A DNA stretch of 64,000 bases from Streptomyces sp. SLBN-118 (GCF_006715635.1 NZ_VFNP01000002.1:3472001-3536000); one strand, 5' to 3'. Shown: positions 8,281-18,320, counted from the first letter of the stretch. Notes: generated by a model from the sequence alone, not told the origin. Program-made: numbers and translations.

Positions 8281-8950
8281 GCATCAAGCGAGAGAGCGGA
8301 AAGACTTGGCGGGGGCCCTCAAGGACCTCCGCCTTGCCGCCGGCCTGAGTGGTGAACGCCTGGCAGTTCGCTGCAACATGAGCCAGACGAAGATCAGCCG
8401 CATCGAGACGGGCCGCGCCCTCCCGACCGTGATCGACGTCGAGCGGATTCTGGCTGCTCTTGGAACACCTCAAGAAGTAACGCAAGAGCTGCTGGTACTG
8501 GCCCGTCGTGCGAACGTCGACTACGCGTCCTGGCGTGCCTACGCGCGTGTTGGCCTGTACCACAAGCAGGCTGAGCTGCGTGCTCTTGAGCAGTCATCCC
8601 GGGTGATGCGGCATTTCCTGCCTGCCGCCCCGACTGGGCTGCTGCACATCAGGGAGTATGCCGAACAGACCCTGACTCGGACGGTTGCCAGTGAGCCGTC
8701 CCGGGATGTCAGCCGAGCCGTAGAAGCGCGTATAGAGCGCCAGGCCGTCTTGGACAACCCCTCTCGAAACTTCACATTCCTACTGACCGAGCAGGCGGTC
8801 CGATGGCGCAGGGCGAGCTCACGGATAATGGCCGCCCAGTGCGCGCACATGGCTGACGTCTCCATGAAACCGAATCGCCAAGGGCCCCGGCGTGACCGTC
8901 GTGTCCAAGCTCCCCCACTCCACCTGAGCCGGCCCCTCTCACCCCCATGA
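8264..8950 (+). CDS. XRE-family regulator with truncated DUF5753 domain
   Basis: Residues 12-70 form an XRE helix-turn-helix (LRLAAGLSGERLAVRCNMSQTKISRIETGR). The following part begins a DUF5753 sensor domain (FLLTEQAVRWRRA, QCAHMADVS). Full family members run to about 270-290 residues with a conserved C-terminal half. Here similarity ends after about residue 205 and is replaced by an Arg/Pro-rich tail, giving 228 residues. Over the same stretch another frame reads KGPGVTVVSKLPHST then a stop, like the C-terminus of an anti-sigma ATPase. A deletion joining two genes is the simplest explanation, so the protein may be non-functional. Confidence 0.7.
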   Translation: MTIEPEHQARERKDLAGALKDLRLAAGLSGERLAVRCNMSQTKISRIETGRALPTVIDVERILAALGTPQEVTQELLVLARRANVDYASWRAYARVGLYHKQAELRALEQSSRVMRHFLPAAPTGLLHIREYAEQTLTRTVASEPSRDVSRAVEARIERQAVLDNPSRNFTFLLTEQAVRWRRASSRIMAAQCAHMADVSMKPNRQGPRRDRRVQAPPLHLSRPLSPP

Positions 8951-9020
8951 CTTCCGCCCAGCCAAGGGCGGGGGGGAAGGCCACGCCCTGTGGCCTCCGG
9001 ACGATCAGAAAGGCATACCC

Positions 9021-9254
9021 ATACAGAACGGAACCGACCTGTACGCACTCCCCATCGACCGCGCTGCCTTCGCCAAGGCGTGCGGCGGAAACACCCACCC
9101 CGACGGCGAGTCCTGCGTGACCCTCGCCCGCATCGGCGAGGACGCCTGGGCCCTGGGAGACAGCAAGCAACCCGGCCTGGAGCCGCTCCGGTTCACCACG
9201 GCCGAGCTGGACGCCGCCGGGATCGCCCCCGAGCGGTTCGGTCTCTCGGCCTAG
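9021..9254 (+). CDS. DUF397 protein lacking a canonical start codon
   Basis: The frame reads an intact DUF397 domain of 77 residues (LYALPIDRAAFAKACGG, ESCVTLARIGEDAWALGDSK, LRFTTAELDAAGI). No ATG, GTG or TTG precedes the domain back to the in-frame stop at 8925. An AGAAAGG ribosome site stands 8 nt before the codon ATA at 9021, where relatives start with ATG, so a start-codon mutation is likely. Translation from ATA would be weak; otherwise it is a pseudogene. DUF397 proteins normally pair with XRE/DUF5753 regulators, and the partner here is also damaged. Confidence 0.55.
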   Translation: MQNGTDLYALPIDRAAFAKACGGNTHPDGESCVTLARIGEDAWALGDSKQPGLEPLRFTTAELDAAGIAPERFGLSA

Positions 9255-9260
9255 CGCCCC

Positions 9261-9290
9261 GCCCCGGCCCCTTCCCCCCGGGGCCGGGGC
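9261..9290. terminator. Hairpin terminator after the DUF397 gene
   Basis: An 11-bp GC-rich stem (GCCCCGGCCCC/GGGGCCGGGGC) with an 8-nt loop begins 6 nt after the stop. Confidence 0.6.
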
Positions 9291-9317
9291 CTCCAACCGC
9301 ACCCAACGAGGTGACAG

Positions 9318-9716
9318 TTGCACCACCACGGCTACCTCTGGACCGGCCCGAAGCAACGGTTCGACCAGGAAGGCGTGCGCCGTTCCTCGTACGACTCCGA
9401 CCTGCCGCCCATGGAGACGGCGCGCTGGCTCATGAAGCCCGCGTCCTCGATCCACGGCACCTGGCAGGAACCGAAGGAGGCCGCCGCCTGGCTCGCTGAT
9501 CGCCTCGCCGAGTACGAACCCCGTTTCGCGTGCCACGCCGACCGTGACAGCGACCGCCTGGCCGCCCTGGTCAACTCCGCCGTCGAACACCTCGGCCGGG
9601 GCAGGGATCTGTCCCTCGGCTACTACCTCGAACGCCCAGTGTTCCTGTCCCTGGCTCTGGTGACCTGCACACCGAACCGCGCCGCGCCCGAGCTGGCCTG
9701 CCCACGCAGCCAGTGA
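9318..9716 (+). CDS. Hypothetical protein of the XRE/DUF397 region
   Basis: A 132-residue protein starting at TTG 9318, with GAGGTGA 3 nt before it and no other in-frame ATG or GTG nearby. It opens HHHGYLWTGPKQRFDQEG and contains PPMETARWLMKPASSIHGTW and EPKEAAAWLADRLAEYEPRFACH. I do not recognise a domain. Similar small proteins are scattered in Streptomyces regulatory islands. The C-terminal 25 residues are low-complexity. It follows the terminator of the DUF397 gene, so it may be separately transcribed. Confidence 0.6.
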   Translation: MHHHGYLWTGPKQRFDQEGVRRSSYDSDLPPMETARWLMKPASSIHGTWQEPKEAAAWLADRLAEYEPRFACHADRDSDRLAALVNSAVEHLGRGRDLSLGYYLERPVFLSLALVTCTPNRAAPELACPRSQ

Positions 9717-9932
9717 CGGCCATCGCGGCGGGCCGGGGCACGGGAGTCGCGTTTTCCGGCCCGATCACGAGCGGAGCCGGATGACGACCGCTGCGGCGGT
9801 GACGGTCGAACCGCACATCAGCCCGCGCCGGGCTATCGGCGCTCGGTCCGGGGGAAGCCGACCGCGGGCCCATCACCTGCTCACTGACGCCACCAGCGCG
9901 CCGCCCCTCCCCTCCCGTGGTAGAGAGGGCTC

Positions 9933-10352
9933 ATGAACCGCGACGAGCTGCTCTGGTTCCTCCGCAAGTACAAGCTCGCCGTCCAGTCGACGGTGACCCC
10001 GGACTGCGCACCCCAGTCCGCCGTCGTCGGTTACGCGGTCAATGACGACCTCGAGATCGTCTTCGACACCGTCGAGACGACGCGCAAGTGGCTCAACCTG
10101 CGCGCCGACCCCCGTATCGCGCTCGTCATCGGCTGGGACGACGCGATCACCGCGCAGATCGAGGGCGTCGCCGACTTCCCCACCGGCGCCGAGCTGGAAC
10201 GCATTCAGGCGTGCTACTTCACCGCGTATCCGGACGGCCGCGACCGGCTGTCATGGCCGGGCATCACGCATGTGCGGGTGCGGCCGACCTGGGTGCGCTA
10301 CAGCGACTTCACCCAGGATCCGCCGCTGATCGAAGAGCTCACGATCGGGTGA
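9933..10352 (+). CDS. Pyridoxamine 5'-phosphate oxidase-family (split-barrel flavin) protein
   Basis: A 139-residue single-domain split-barrel protein. It has RKYKLAVQSTVTPDCAPQSAVVGYAV (strands 1-3) and FDTVETTRKWLNLRADPRIALVIGW, a typical PPOX pattern with the Thr/Arg phosphate-binding segment. Members bind FMN or F420 and reduce or oxidise small molecules; which cofactor is used cannot be told. ATG 9933 follows GAGAGGG. Its 3' end overlaps the convergent dehydrogenase gene by 14 nt. Confidence 0.85.
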   Translation: MNRDELLWFLRKYKLAVQSTVTPDCAPQSAVVGYAVNDDLEIVFDTVETTRKWLNLRADPRIALVIGWDDAITAQIEGVADFPTGAELERIQACYFTAYPDGRDRLSWPGITHVRVRPTWVRYSDFTQDPPLIEELTIG

Positions 10353-13248
10353 TCCCGGGGTCCTCCCCCAGGACCTGTCCCAAACCCTCCGCCAGCACCT
10401 CCGCCAGGTGCCGCGCTCGTCGCCCCTCCAGCTGTTCCAGTTGCGTACGGCACGAGAACCCGTCCGCCAGGATCTCCGCGTACTGGCCCGCCGCCCGCAC
10501 CGCCGGGAGCAGCTGGTCCTCCGCGCAGGCCACGGATACCTCGTAGTGACCCTTCTCGAAGCCGAAGTTCCCCGCGAGGCCGCAGCAGCCCCCGCTCAAC
10601 TCGCCGTCCAGACCCGCCCGTTCGCGCAGGCGGCGTTCTGCCTCGTCGCCGAGGACCGCGTGCTGGTGGCAGTGGGTCTGGCCCGCGACCGGACGGTTCA
10701 GGCGGGGCGGCTCCCAGTCCGGGGCGCATTCCTCCAGCGCCCGGGCGAAGGTGCGGACCGAGGCCGCGAGGCGGGCCGCCCGCGGGTCGTCGGTCAGGAG
10801 TTCCGGCAGGTCCGTCATGAGGGCCGCCGCGCAGCTCGGCTCCAGGACCACCACCGGGACGCCCAGGTCCAGCAGGGGCTCCACCGTGTCCAGGGTCCGG
10901 CGCATGACGGCCCGGGCCCGGTCGAGCTGGCCGGTGGAGACGTATGTCAGGCCGCAGCAGACGCGACCGGGCGGCAGGACGATGCCGATGCCCGCCGCCT
11001 CCATGACCTTCACCGCCGCCCGGCCGACGGACGGCGAGAGGTGGTCGGTGAAGGTGTCCGGCCACAGCACCGCCGTACGGCTGCGAGCGAAGACCTCCGT
11101 GCGGGTGGCCAGGTGGCCGCGCAGCCAGTCGCGGAAGGTCGAGGGGGCCGGCAGAGGCAGATCGCGCTCGGGGGCGATGCCCGCCAGACGTTTCGCCAGC
11201 GCCGCCAGCGGGCGCACCCGCGCCAGCGCGTTGACCAGCCGTGCGTGGGGCGCGGCCGCCCGCAGCCACACCGGCAGCCGGCCCATCGCGTAGTGCGAGG
11301 CGGGCCGCACCCGGTGCGCGTAGTGGTGGTGCAGGAATTCCGCTTTGTACGTGGCCATGTCGACGCCCACCGGACAGTCGCTGCGGCACCCCTTGCAGGA
11401 CAGGCACAGATCGAGCGCGTCCCGCACCTCGCGCGCGTGCCAGCGGCCGCGCACCACCTCGCCCGCCAGCATCTCGTGCAGCAGCCGGGCCCGCCCGCGG
11501 GTGGAGTGCTGCTCCTCGCCCGTCGCGCGGAACGAGGGGCACATCACGTCCGGCCCCGAACTCGGCCCCGCCACCCGGCACTTGGCGACGCCCACGCACC
11601 GCCGAACCGCCGCCGCGAAGTCCCCGCCGTCGTGCGGATAGCCGAAGGCGACGTCCGCCGGCTCGCGCGGCAGGACGGAGAAGCGGAGGTTGGAGTCGAG
11701 CCGGTCGGGGCGGGCGAGCATCCCGGGGTTCATGCCGCCCGCCGGGTCCCAGACGTCCTTGACCCGGCCGAAGAGGGCGACCAGTTCGTCGCCGTACATC
11801 CTGGGCAGCAGTTCCGCGCGCGCCTGCCCGTCGCCGTGTTCGCCGGACAGCGAGCCGCCGTGCGCGACGACGAGGTCCGCCACCTCCTCGGAGAAGCGCC
11901 GGAAGGCCCGCACACCGCCGGAGCTCATCAGGTCGAAGTCGATGCGGACATGGATGCAGCCGTCGCCGAAGTGCCCGTACGGCGTGCCGCGCAGACCGTG
12001 CGCCGCGAGCAGGGCGCGGAAGTCCCGCAGATAGGCGCCGAGCCGCGCGGGCGGCACCGCGCAGTCCTCCCAGCCCGGCCAGGCCTCGGCCCCGTCGGCG
12101 CTGCGGGTGGCTGTGCCCGCAGCGTCCTCGCGGACCCTCCACAGCGCACGCATTGCGGCCGGGTCGTCCACCACCGTGCCGTCCAGGGTGTCGGCCGCCC
12201 GCACGATCTCCTCGGCGGCGGCCCGCGCCTCGGCGGCCGTGCCGCCGCCCGTCTCCACGAACAGCCAGGCCCCGCCGCGCGGCAGCCCCCGCTCGCCGCG
12301 CACCAGATCCTCGGCCATGCCTTCGACGGTCAGCGGCCGGTGCGCCAGCAGTCCTGCCGCCGCCTCCGCCGCCGCGCTCTCGTCCGGGTAGCCGAGCACG
12401 GCGAGCGCACGCGCGCGTGGCACGTCGACGAGCCGTACGGACGCTTCCGTCAGCACCCCCAGCGTGCCCTCGCTGCCGCAGAACGACCGCGCCAGATCGA
12501 CGCCCTTTTCCGGCAGCAGGGCGTCCAGCGCGTATCCGGAGATCCGGCGGGGCAGCCCGTCCGGGTACCCGGTGCGCAGCAGGGCGAGATTCCGGTCGAC
12601 CAGCTCACGCAGGCCCCTCGGCGCGCCGTGAGCACCTTGAGGGCCGCGAGCGCCGCGGGCTCCTTGAGCGCCGTCCCAGCCCTGGCCGAGGCGGAGCTCG
12701 GTGCCGCCGTACGTCACGACCGAGAGCTCGCGGACGTTGTCGGCGGTCGTGCCCCACGCCACCGAGTGCGCCCCGCAGGAGTTGTTGCCGATCATCCCGC
12801 CGAGCGTGCACCGGCTGTGCGTGGAGGGATCAGGCCCGAAGGTGAGCCCGTCGGGCCGTACGGCAGCGCGCAGCGTGTCCAGTACGACGCCGGGCTGGAC
12901 CACGGCGGTGCGTGCCTCGGCGTCGACCTCGACCACGGCGTTCATGTGGCGGGTGAAGTCGAGGACGACGCCGATGCCGGTGGCCTGACCGGCGATGGAC
13001 GTACCGGCGCCGCGCGGTACCACCGGCACCCCGTGTGTACGGCACACCTCCAGCGCGGCTGCCACATCGTCCGCGTCGCGCGGCGCGACGACGCCGACCG
13101 GCACCCGCCGGTAGTTGGAGGCGTCCATCGTCATCAGGGCACGGGCCGCCGCACCGAAGTCCACCTCGCCGCGCACCGCCCGCGTGAGCGCCCGCGCCAG
13201 TTCGCCCGTCTCGCGCCGGCGCCGCACTGCCCCTCGATGCTCAGCCAT
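10339..13248 (-). CDS. FAD-binding / (Fe-S)-binding dehydrogenase (D-lactate / 2-hydroxyacid type)
   Basis: A 969-residue fusion. The N-terminal half is a PCMH-type FAD domain with VVPRGAGTSIAGQATG and TLGGMIGNNSCGAHS, then a FAD-oxidase C-terminal domain with FGDGCIHVRIDF and SGEHGDGQARAELLP. The C-terminal half has a ferredoxin-like CLSCKGCRSDCP motif and two CCG-type cysteine motifs (VCCGLTYVSTGQ, GGCCGLAGNFGFEKG). This layout is that of membrane-associated D-lactate or D-2-hydroxyglutarate dehydrogenases passing electrons to quinone. ATG 13248 is preferred; a GTG at 13275 is possible. The substrate is not determinable. Its 3' end overlaps the PPOX gene by 14 nt. Confidence 0.88.
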   Translation of the reverse strand: MAEHRGAVRRRRETGELARALTRAVRGEVDFGAAARALMTMDASNYRRVPVGVVAPRDADDVAAALEVCRTHGVPVVPRGAGTSIAGQATGIGVVLDFTRHMNAVVEVDAEARTAVVQPGVVLDTLRAAVRPDGLTFGPDPSTHSRCTLGGMIGNNSCGAHSVAWGTTADNVRELSVVTYGGTELRLGQGWDGAQGARGARGPQGAHGAPRGLRELVDRNLALLRTGYPDGLPRRISGYALDALLPEKGVDLARSFCGSEGTLGVLTEASVRLVDVPRARALAVLGYPDESAAAEAAAGLLAHRPLTVEGMAEDLVRGERGLPRGGAWLFVETGGGTAAEARAAAEEIVRAADTLDGTVVDDPAAMRALWRVREDAAGTATRSADGAEAWPGWEDCAVPPARLGAYLRDFRALLAAHGLRGTPYGHFGDGCIHVRIDFDLMSSGGVRAFRRFSEEVADLVVAHGGSLSGEHGDGQARAELLPRMYGDELVALFGRVKDVWDPAGGMNPGMLARPDRLDSNLRFSVLPREPADVAFGYPHDGGDFAAAVRRCVGVAKCRVAGPSSGPDVMCPSFRATGEEQHSTRGRARLLHEMLAGEVVRGRWHAREVRDALDLCLSCKGCRSDCPVGVDMATYKAEFLHHHYAHRVRPASHYAMGRLPVWLRAAAPHARLVNALARVRPLAALAKRLAGIAPERDLPLPAPSTFRDWLRGHLATRTEVFARSRTAVLWPDTFTDHLSPSVGRAAVKVMEAAGIGIVLPPGRVCCGLTYVSTGQLDRARAVMRRTLDTVEPLLDLGVPVVVLEPSCAAALMTDLPELLTDDPRAARLAASVRTFARALEECAPDWEPPRLNRPVAGQTHCHQHAVLGDEAERRLRERAGLDGELSGGCCGLAGNFGFEKGHYEVSVACAEDQLLPAVRAAGQYAEILADGFSCRTQLEQLEGRRARHLAEVLAEGLGQVLGEDPGITRS

Positions 13249-13372
13249 GTCTCTCAGGATGCCCCTGTCGCTCACATCACACCGGAACGAAACATGCCGG
13301 TTGCGGGCGCCGCGTACCGTCGCCGGGGGCGGAAAGCCCGCCCGAACTGACCAATGCGATGGCCAACTCTCC

Positions 13373-13378
13373 TATAGT
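13373..13378 (+). promoter_or_regulatory. Candidate -10 box (TATAGT) for the GTPase gene
   Basis: TATAGT lies about 90 nt before the GTPase start, with a weak -35 (TGACCA, 13348-13353) at 19-nt spacing. Confidence 0.35.
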
Positions 13379-13468
13379 GACGACCACTTGATCAGGGAAC
13401 AAGCGGCTCCAGTAACGCCCTCGCCACCCCGGAAGGCAACACTCGATGACCGGCACCCCGCAGAACCG

Positions 13469-14176
13469 ATGACCCGCGCGACGCGGGCGGTCCCCCCGGC
13501 GCAGCTCCACCCCGCGCTCACCGGGACGGCCGTCAATGCCCTGAAGATCGTCGTAGTCGGCGGTTACGGAGTCGGCAAGACGACGATGGTCCGCTCCGTC
13601 AGCGAGATCCGTCCGCTGCACACGGAGGAGGTCATGGGCCTCGCCGGGACCTGCCGCGCCGGCCCTGGCCCCGGCCGCGACCCCGGCACGGGCACGAGCA
13701 CCGGCACCGGCACCGGCACCGGCACCGGCACCGAGGACACCCGCCGCGTCCGCGCCAAGGGCTCCACGACCGTCGCCTTCGACTTCGGCCGGATCACGAT
13801 CGACGACCGCAGCATCCTGTATCTCTTCGGAGCGCCGGGCCAGGAACGCTTCGGATTTCTGTGGGATCGCCTCTTCGAGGGAACGCTCGGCGCGGTCGTC
13901 CTCGTCGACACCCGCTCGCTGCCCGACGCCTGGTACGCGCTGGACCGCCTGGAAGACCACGGCACGCCCTTCATCGTCGCCGTCAACGACTTCGGCGGGC
14001 CCCTGCACAGCGAGGAGCAGATCCGCGAGGCGCTGGCACTGGGGACGGAGGTGCCGCTGGTGGAGTTCGACGCCCGCGACCACTCCTCCAGCAAGTTCGT
14101 CCTGCTCGCGCTGGTCGAGCACCTGCACGAGCTGTCCGTACGGGAGCACGAGCTGTCCCTGGCGAAGAAGGACTGA
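13469..14176 (+). CDS. Conservon CvnD-like small GTPase with Gly-Thr repeat insert
   Basis: A 235-residue Ras-like GTPase of the bacterial MglA/CvnD type. Visible elements are the P-loop GGYGVGKTT, then VRSVSEIRPLHTEE, the strand TVAFDFGRITI, the G3 element YLFGAPGQERFGFLWD, and VAVNDFGG in place of NKxD. CvnD proteins normally sit in four-gene conservons with a kinase-like CvnA, but none of those partners is here. Between the P-loop and the switch region lies an unusual (Gly-Thr) run encoded by CACCGG repeats. ATG 13469 overlaps the stop of a tiny 8-codon upstream frame (13446-13472), which may couple translation. Confidence 0.85.
   Translation: MTRATRAVPPAQLHPALTGTAVNALKIVVVGGYGVGKTTMVRSVSEIRPLHTEEVMGLAGTCRAGPGPGRDPGTGTSTGTGTGTGTGTEDTRRVRAKGSTTVAFDFGRITIDDRSILYLFGAPGQERFGFLWDRLFEGTLGAVVLVDTRSLPDAWYALDRLEDHGTPFIVAVNDFGGPLHSEEQIREALALGTEVPLVEFDARDHSSSKFVLLALVEHLHELSVREHELSLAKKD
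13685..13733. repeat. Hexanucleotide tandem repeat (CACCGG)n within the GTPase gene
   Basis: Five perfect CACCGG units (13699-13728) flanked by degenerate copies. They encode alternating Gly-Thr, and gain or loss of units keeps the reading frame. Confidence 0.8.
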
Positions 14177-15394
<1,218 letters not shown>

Positions 15395-15412
15395 CACCAC
15401 GGAGATGTACGG

Positions 15413-15456
15413 GGACGGGCCCGGCGGCGTCACGCGTCACGCTGCCGGGCCCGTCC
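15413..15456. terminator. Strong hairpin terminator after serC
   Basis: A 13-bp perfect stem (15413-15425 with 15444-15456), extended by four more pairs inside one mismatch, begins 19 nt after the serC stop. Confidence 0.8.
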
Positions 15457-15588
15457 TCGTTTCCGTCGGCCCGGTGGGCGCCGGGCCGGGCGGCTGTCTG
15501 CCGGATGGAGCATCGCCGCGCGCGGACCGGGCTTCCGCTCCTGATGCTGGGTCGTGAGCAACCGTCCCCGCCGTCAGGAGCAACGCCC

Positions 15589-16782
15589 GTGTCGTCACGC
15601 CCCCGTTCTCGCCTCCGTTCCCGCCCCCGCGTCCGTAAGTGGCGGCTCCTCGCCGTCGCCCTGCTGGCCGTCGGCTGCATCGCCGGGCCGGTGGCAGCAC
15701 CTGCCGTGGCCGGGGACGCAGCCGGTCAGGACGACGCACTGCAGGAACGCCTCGAAGAACTGCTCCGGGCGCCCGGCGGCCCGCCCGGAATCATCGCCGT
15801 ACTGCAGCGCGGGGACAGGACGAAGATCTACCGGGCCGGTGTCGCGGAGCTGGGCACCGACCGGGGGCCGCAGCCGACCGACCACATGCGCATCGCCAGC
15901 ACGGCCAAGGCGTTCAGCGGAGCCGTGGCCCTGCAACTGGTCGACCGCGGTCTGCTCGGCCTCGACGACACGATCGGCGAGCGCCTGCCCGCGCTGCCCG
16001 AGGCCTGGCACGCGGTGACGCTCCGGCAGCTGCTGAACCACACCAGCGGCCTGCCGGACTACACCAAGGACCCGGAGTTCCTCGCGATCCTCAACGCCGA
16101 CCCCCACCATCTCTTCGACTCCCGCCGCCTCCTCGACTTCGTCGCCGACGAACCGCCGGCCTTCCCTCCGGGGTCGCAGTACCAGTACTCGAACTCGGAC
16201 AACATCGCCGTGGCCCTGATGGCCGAGGCGGTGACCGGCAGAAGGTACGAGGAGCTTCTGCGGTGGAACGTCTACCGCCCGCTGGACCTGCGGAACACCA
16301 GCCTCCCGCAGGGCTTCCGCCTCCCCGAGCCCTATCTGCACGGCTACGCCGTCGACCCGCCGGAGCCCCCGGAGGACGTCAGCACCGTGCTCAGCGCGTC
16401 CGGCGTCTGGGCGTCCGGCGGCATCGTCTCCACCCCCACGGACCTGACCAGGTTCATCCGCGCCTACGCGGGCGGCGACCTGATCTCGGACTCGACGCGC
16501 AGCGAGCAGCTGGCATGGCGCGAAGGCGCCTCCGAGCCGGCGGGCCCGGGCGCCAACGCCACCGGCCTGGCGATCTTCCGCTACACGACGCGGTGCGGTG
16601 TCGTGTACGGCCACACGGGCAACTTCCCCGGCTACACCCAGCTGATGGCGGCGACGCCGGACGGGAAGCGGTCGCTGACGTTCTCGATCACCACGCAGGT
16701 GAACAAGGACAACAAGCCGGAGCTGCTGGAGGAACTCCGGTCGGTCCAGGAGGACTTCATCTGCGCGCTCCTGCGTCGGTAA
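15589..16782 (+). CDS. Secreted serine hydrolase (beta-lactamase / D-Ala-D-Ala carboxypeptidase class C fold)
   Basis: A 397-residue protein with an Arg-rich start and hydrophobic signal segment (RKWRLLAVALLAVGCIAGPVAAPAVAG). The catalytic motifs are complete: STAK (in MRIASTAKAFSG), YSN (in YQYSNSDN) and HTG (in VYGHTGNFPGY). It belongs to the class C beta-lactamase/penicillin-binding family acting on peptidoglycan stems or esters outside the cell. GTG 15589 has GGAG 8 nt before it. The longer in-frame extension overlaps serC and is rejected. It may be a Tat or Sec substrate; the Arg-rich leader lacks an adjacent twin-Arg motif. Confidence 0.88.
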   Translation: MSSRPRSRLRSRPRVRKWRLLAVALLAVGCIAGPVAAPAVAGDAAGQDDALQERLEELLRAPGGPPGIIAVLQRGDRTKIYRAGVAELGTDRGPQPTDHMRIASTAKAFSGAVALQLVDRGLLGLDDTIGERLPALPEAWHAVTLRQLLNHTSGLPDYTKDPEFLAILNADPHHLFDSRRLLDFVADEPPAFPPGSQYQYSNSDNIAVALMAEAVTGRRYEELLRWNVYRPLDLRNTSLPQGFRLPEPYLHGYAVDPPEPPEDVSTVLSASGVWASGGIVSTPTDLTRFIRAYAGGDLISDSTRSEQLAWREGASEPAGPGANATGLAIFRYTTRCGVVYGHTGNFPGYTQLMAATPDGKRSLTFSITTQVNKDNKPELLEELRSVQEDFICALLRR

Positions 16783-16904
16783 CGCCCGCGGCGGGGCTGG
16801 GTGTGCGCCCGGGCCGCACATCCAGAGCCCCGGTTACGGGACAGAGCGGGGTGGAGAATGCCCCCGAACGTGACGCGCAGCGCAGAACGTGCATTCATGG
16901 AGGT

Positions 16905-17294
16905 ATGAGTACGAGTCCGGGTCTCATGCCCTTCCAGAAACAGTGGGCGGTCCTGCTCACCAGCTACAAGCGCGACGGCACCCCCGTCGGCACCCCCGTC
17001 AGCATCGTCGTCGACGGCGACCACGCATACGTCCGCACCTATGCCACGTCCGGCAAGGCCAAGCGGATGGCGAACAACCCGGAGATCGAGCTCGCGCCCT
17101 GCACGGCGCGCGGCAAGCCGACCGGGCCGACGATCAAGGCCAGGGTGCGGCAGCTCGACCCGGGCAGCGAGGAGAGCAAGCACGCGTCGAAGATGCTTCT
17201 GCACGAGCACCCCTTCATGCACGGCGCGCTGGTCCCGATCGCGCACAAGGTGATGCGGGACCAGACGCTGCACTACGAGGTGCGCGCGCTCTAG
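16905..17294 (+). CDS. PPOX-class F420-dependent oxidoreductase family protein
   Basis: A 129-residue split-barrel protein: LLTSYKRDGTPVGTPVSIVVDGDHAYVRTYATSGKAKR followed by NPEIELAPCTARGKPTG. This is the pattern of the small F420/PPOX oxidoreductases common in actinobacteria. ATG 16905 stands almost directly on a GGAGG, so the exact start is uncertain; the next in-frame ATG is 21 nt downstream. A hairpin lies between it and the convergent propeller gene. Confidence 0.85.
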   Translation: MSTSPGLMPFQKQWAVLLTSYKRDGTPVGTPVSIVVDGDHAYVRTYATSGKAKRMANNPEIELAPCTARGKPTGPTIKARVRQLDPGSEESKHASKMLLHEHPFMHGALVPIAHKVMRDQTLHYEVRAL

Positions 17295-17301
17295 CGGTGT
17301 C

Positions 17302-17327
17302 CGGCCGAGCGCGAAGGCGCCCGGCCG
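17302..17327. terminator. Bidirectional hairpin terminator
   Basis: Stem CGGCCG/CGGCCG plus GCGC/GCGC around a GAAG tetraloop with one A-C mismatch. It sits in the 36-nt gap between convergent stops. Confidence 0.7.
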
Positions 17328-17330
17328 CGC

Positions 17331-18320
17331 CTACCCGCGCCGCAGCAGCCTCTTGATCCCGAGAACGAGCGCGGTGCCACCGGCGAGGACGATCATCCCG
17401 TACGTGAAGTTGCCGGTCCCGCCGCCGCCTCCCCCGCCGACCGAACTCCCGCTCTCGGAGGGAGACGTGCTGCCCTTGTCCGGCGAGGACTTCTTCCCGA
17501 GGTCGACCCGCAGCACCTCGCTCTGCTCGCCTTCCGAGCCGAACATCAGCGCCTTGCCGTCGAGGGTGTACGTCACCGACTCGGCCTGCCCCTGAATGGG
17601 CGCGCGAACGCGGTGGTCGGCGCCGAGGCGGCCGTTCTTCCACTCGTATCCGCGCGCGCTGAAGTAGGAGCGCAACACCAGTTCCCTGCCGTCGGGCGAG
17701 AAGGCCCCGTCCGTCACCCAGGGCACCTCACCGATCCGCCGGAAGGTGTTCGTGCCCGAGGCGGTGAGCTTGGCGGGCCCCTCGTACAGCCCGCCGCCGT
17801 CCTCGTTCTTCGACGCGATGTAGACCCGCCCGGTCGTGGGATGCACCATCAGCGCCTCGGCGTTCCGGGCGCCGTCCTCGTACGTGACCGTGTACTGCGT
17901 CGCCCGGACGGTCATGTCCTTGAGGGCCTTCGGCTCGGGGAACGCGTAGATCCAGACGTGGTCCCAGCTCCCGTTGAGGTTGTCGCCGATGTCCCCGACA
18001 TAGACCTTCCCGTCCGGGCCGACCGAGACGGCCTCCATGTCGCGGGGCTTTCCGACCCCGCTGAGGGTGATCGTCGCGACGGTCTTGCCGGTCCTGGAAT
18101 CGACGGCGAAGACGCGCGGCTCGTCCTGGTCGTTGTGCGTCCAGTACACCCCCGGGTGCGCCCGGCTCGCGGCGAGCCCGCTGGACTCCGTGATGCGCGG
18201 GTCCTTGATCGTGAACCCGGGGTCGTCGTCGGCGAAGGCGGGGACGGCGGCGAGCACCAGGGCCGCGAGGGACGCGGCAAGGGCTCCGGTGGCCCCGGTG
18301 ACGTACGGAAGCGAACGCAT
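17331..18320 (-). CDS. Secreted, membrane-anchored beta-propeller protein
   Basis: A 329-residue protein with a signal peptide (residues 1-30, ending VPAFADDD). Its middle part is built of repeated strands such as HPGVYWTHNDQDEPRVFAVDSRTG, GKVYVGDIGDNLNG and VTDGAFSPDGRELVLRSY, typical of WD40/NHL-like propellers. A Ser/Gly-rich linker with a run of eight Gly leads to a C-terminal transmembrane segment and positive tail (KRLLRRG). It is therefore probably displayed on the outer face of the membrane. A GGGGGG stretch precedes the ATG. Function is unknown. Confidence 0.8.
   Translation of the reverse strand: MRSLPYVTGATGALAASLAALVLAAVPAFADDDPGFTIKDPRITESSGLAASRAHPGVYWTHNDQDEPRVFAVDSRTGKTVATITLSGVGKPRDMEAVSVGPDGKVYVGDIGDNLNGSWDHVWIYAFPEPKALKDMTVRATQYTVTYEDGARNAEALMVHPTTGRVYIASKNEDGGGLYEGPAKLTASGTNTFRRIGEVPWVTDGAFSPDGRELVLRSYFSARGYEWKNGRLGADHRVRAPIQGQAESVTYTLDGKALMFGSEGEQSEVLRVDLGKKSSPDKGSTSPSESGSSVGGGGGGGTGNFTYGMIVLAGGTALVLGIKRLLRRG

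Noticed and set aside
10408..13350. Plus-strand open frame of 980 codons opposite the FAD/Fe-S dehydrogenase
   Set aside because: The minus strand encodes full FAD and Fe-S motifs; the plus frame is low-complexity.
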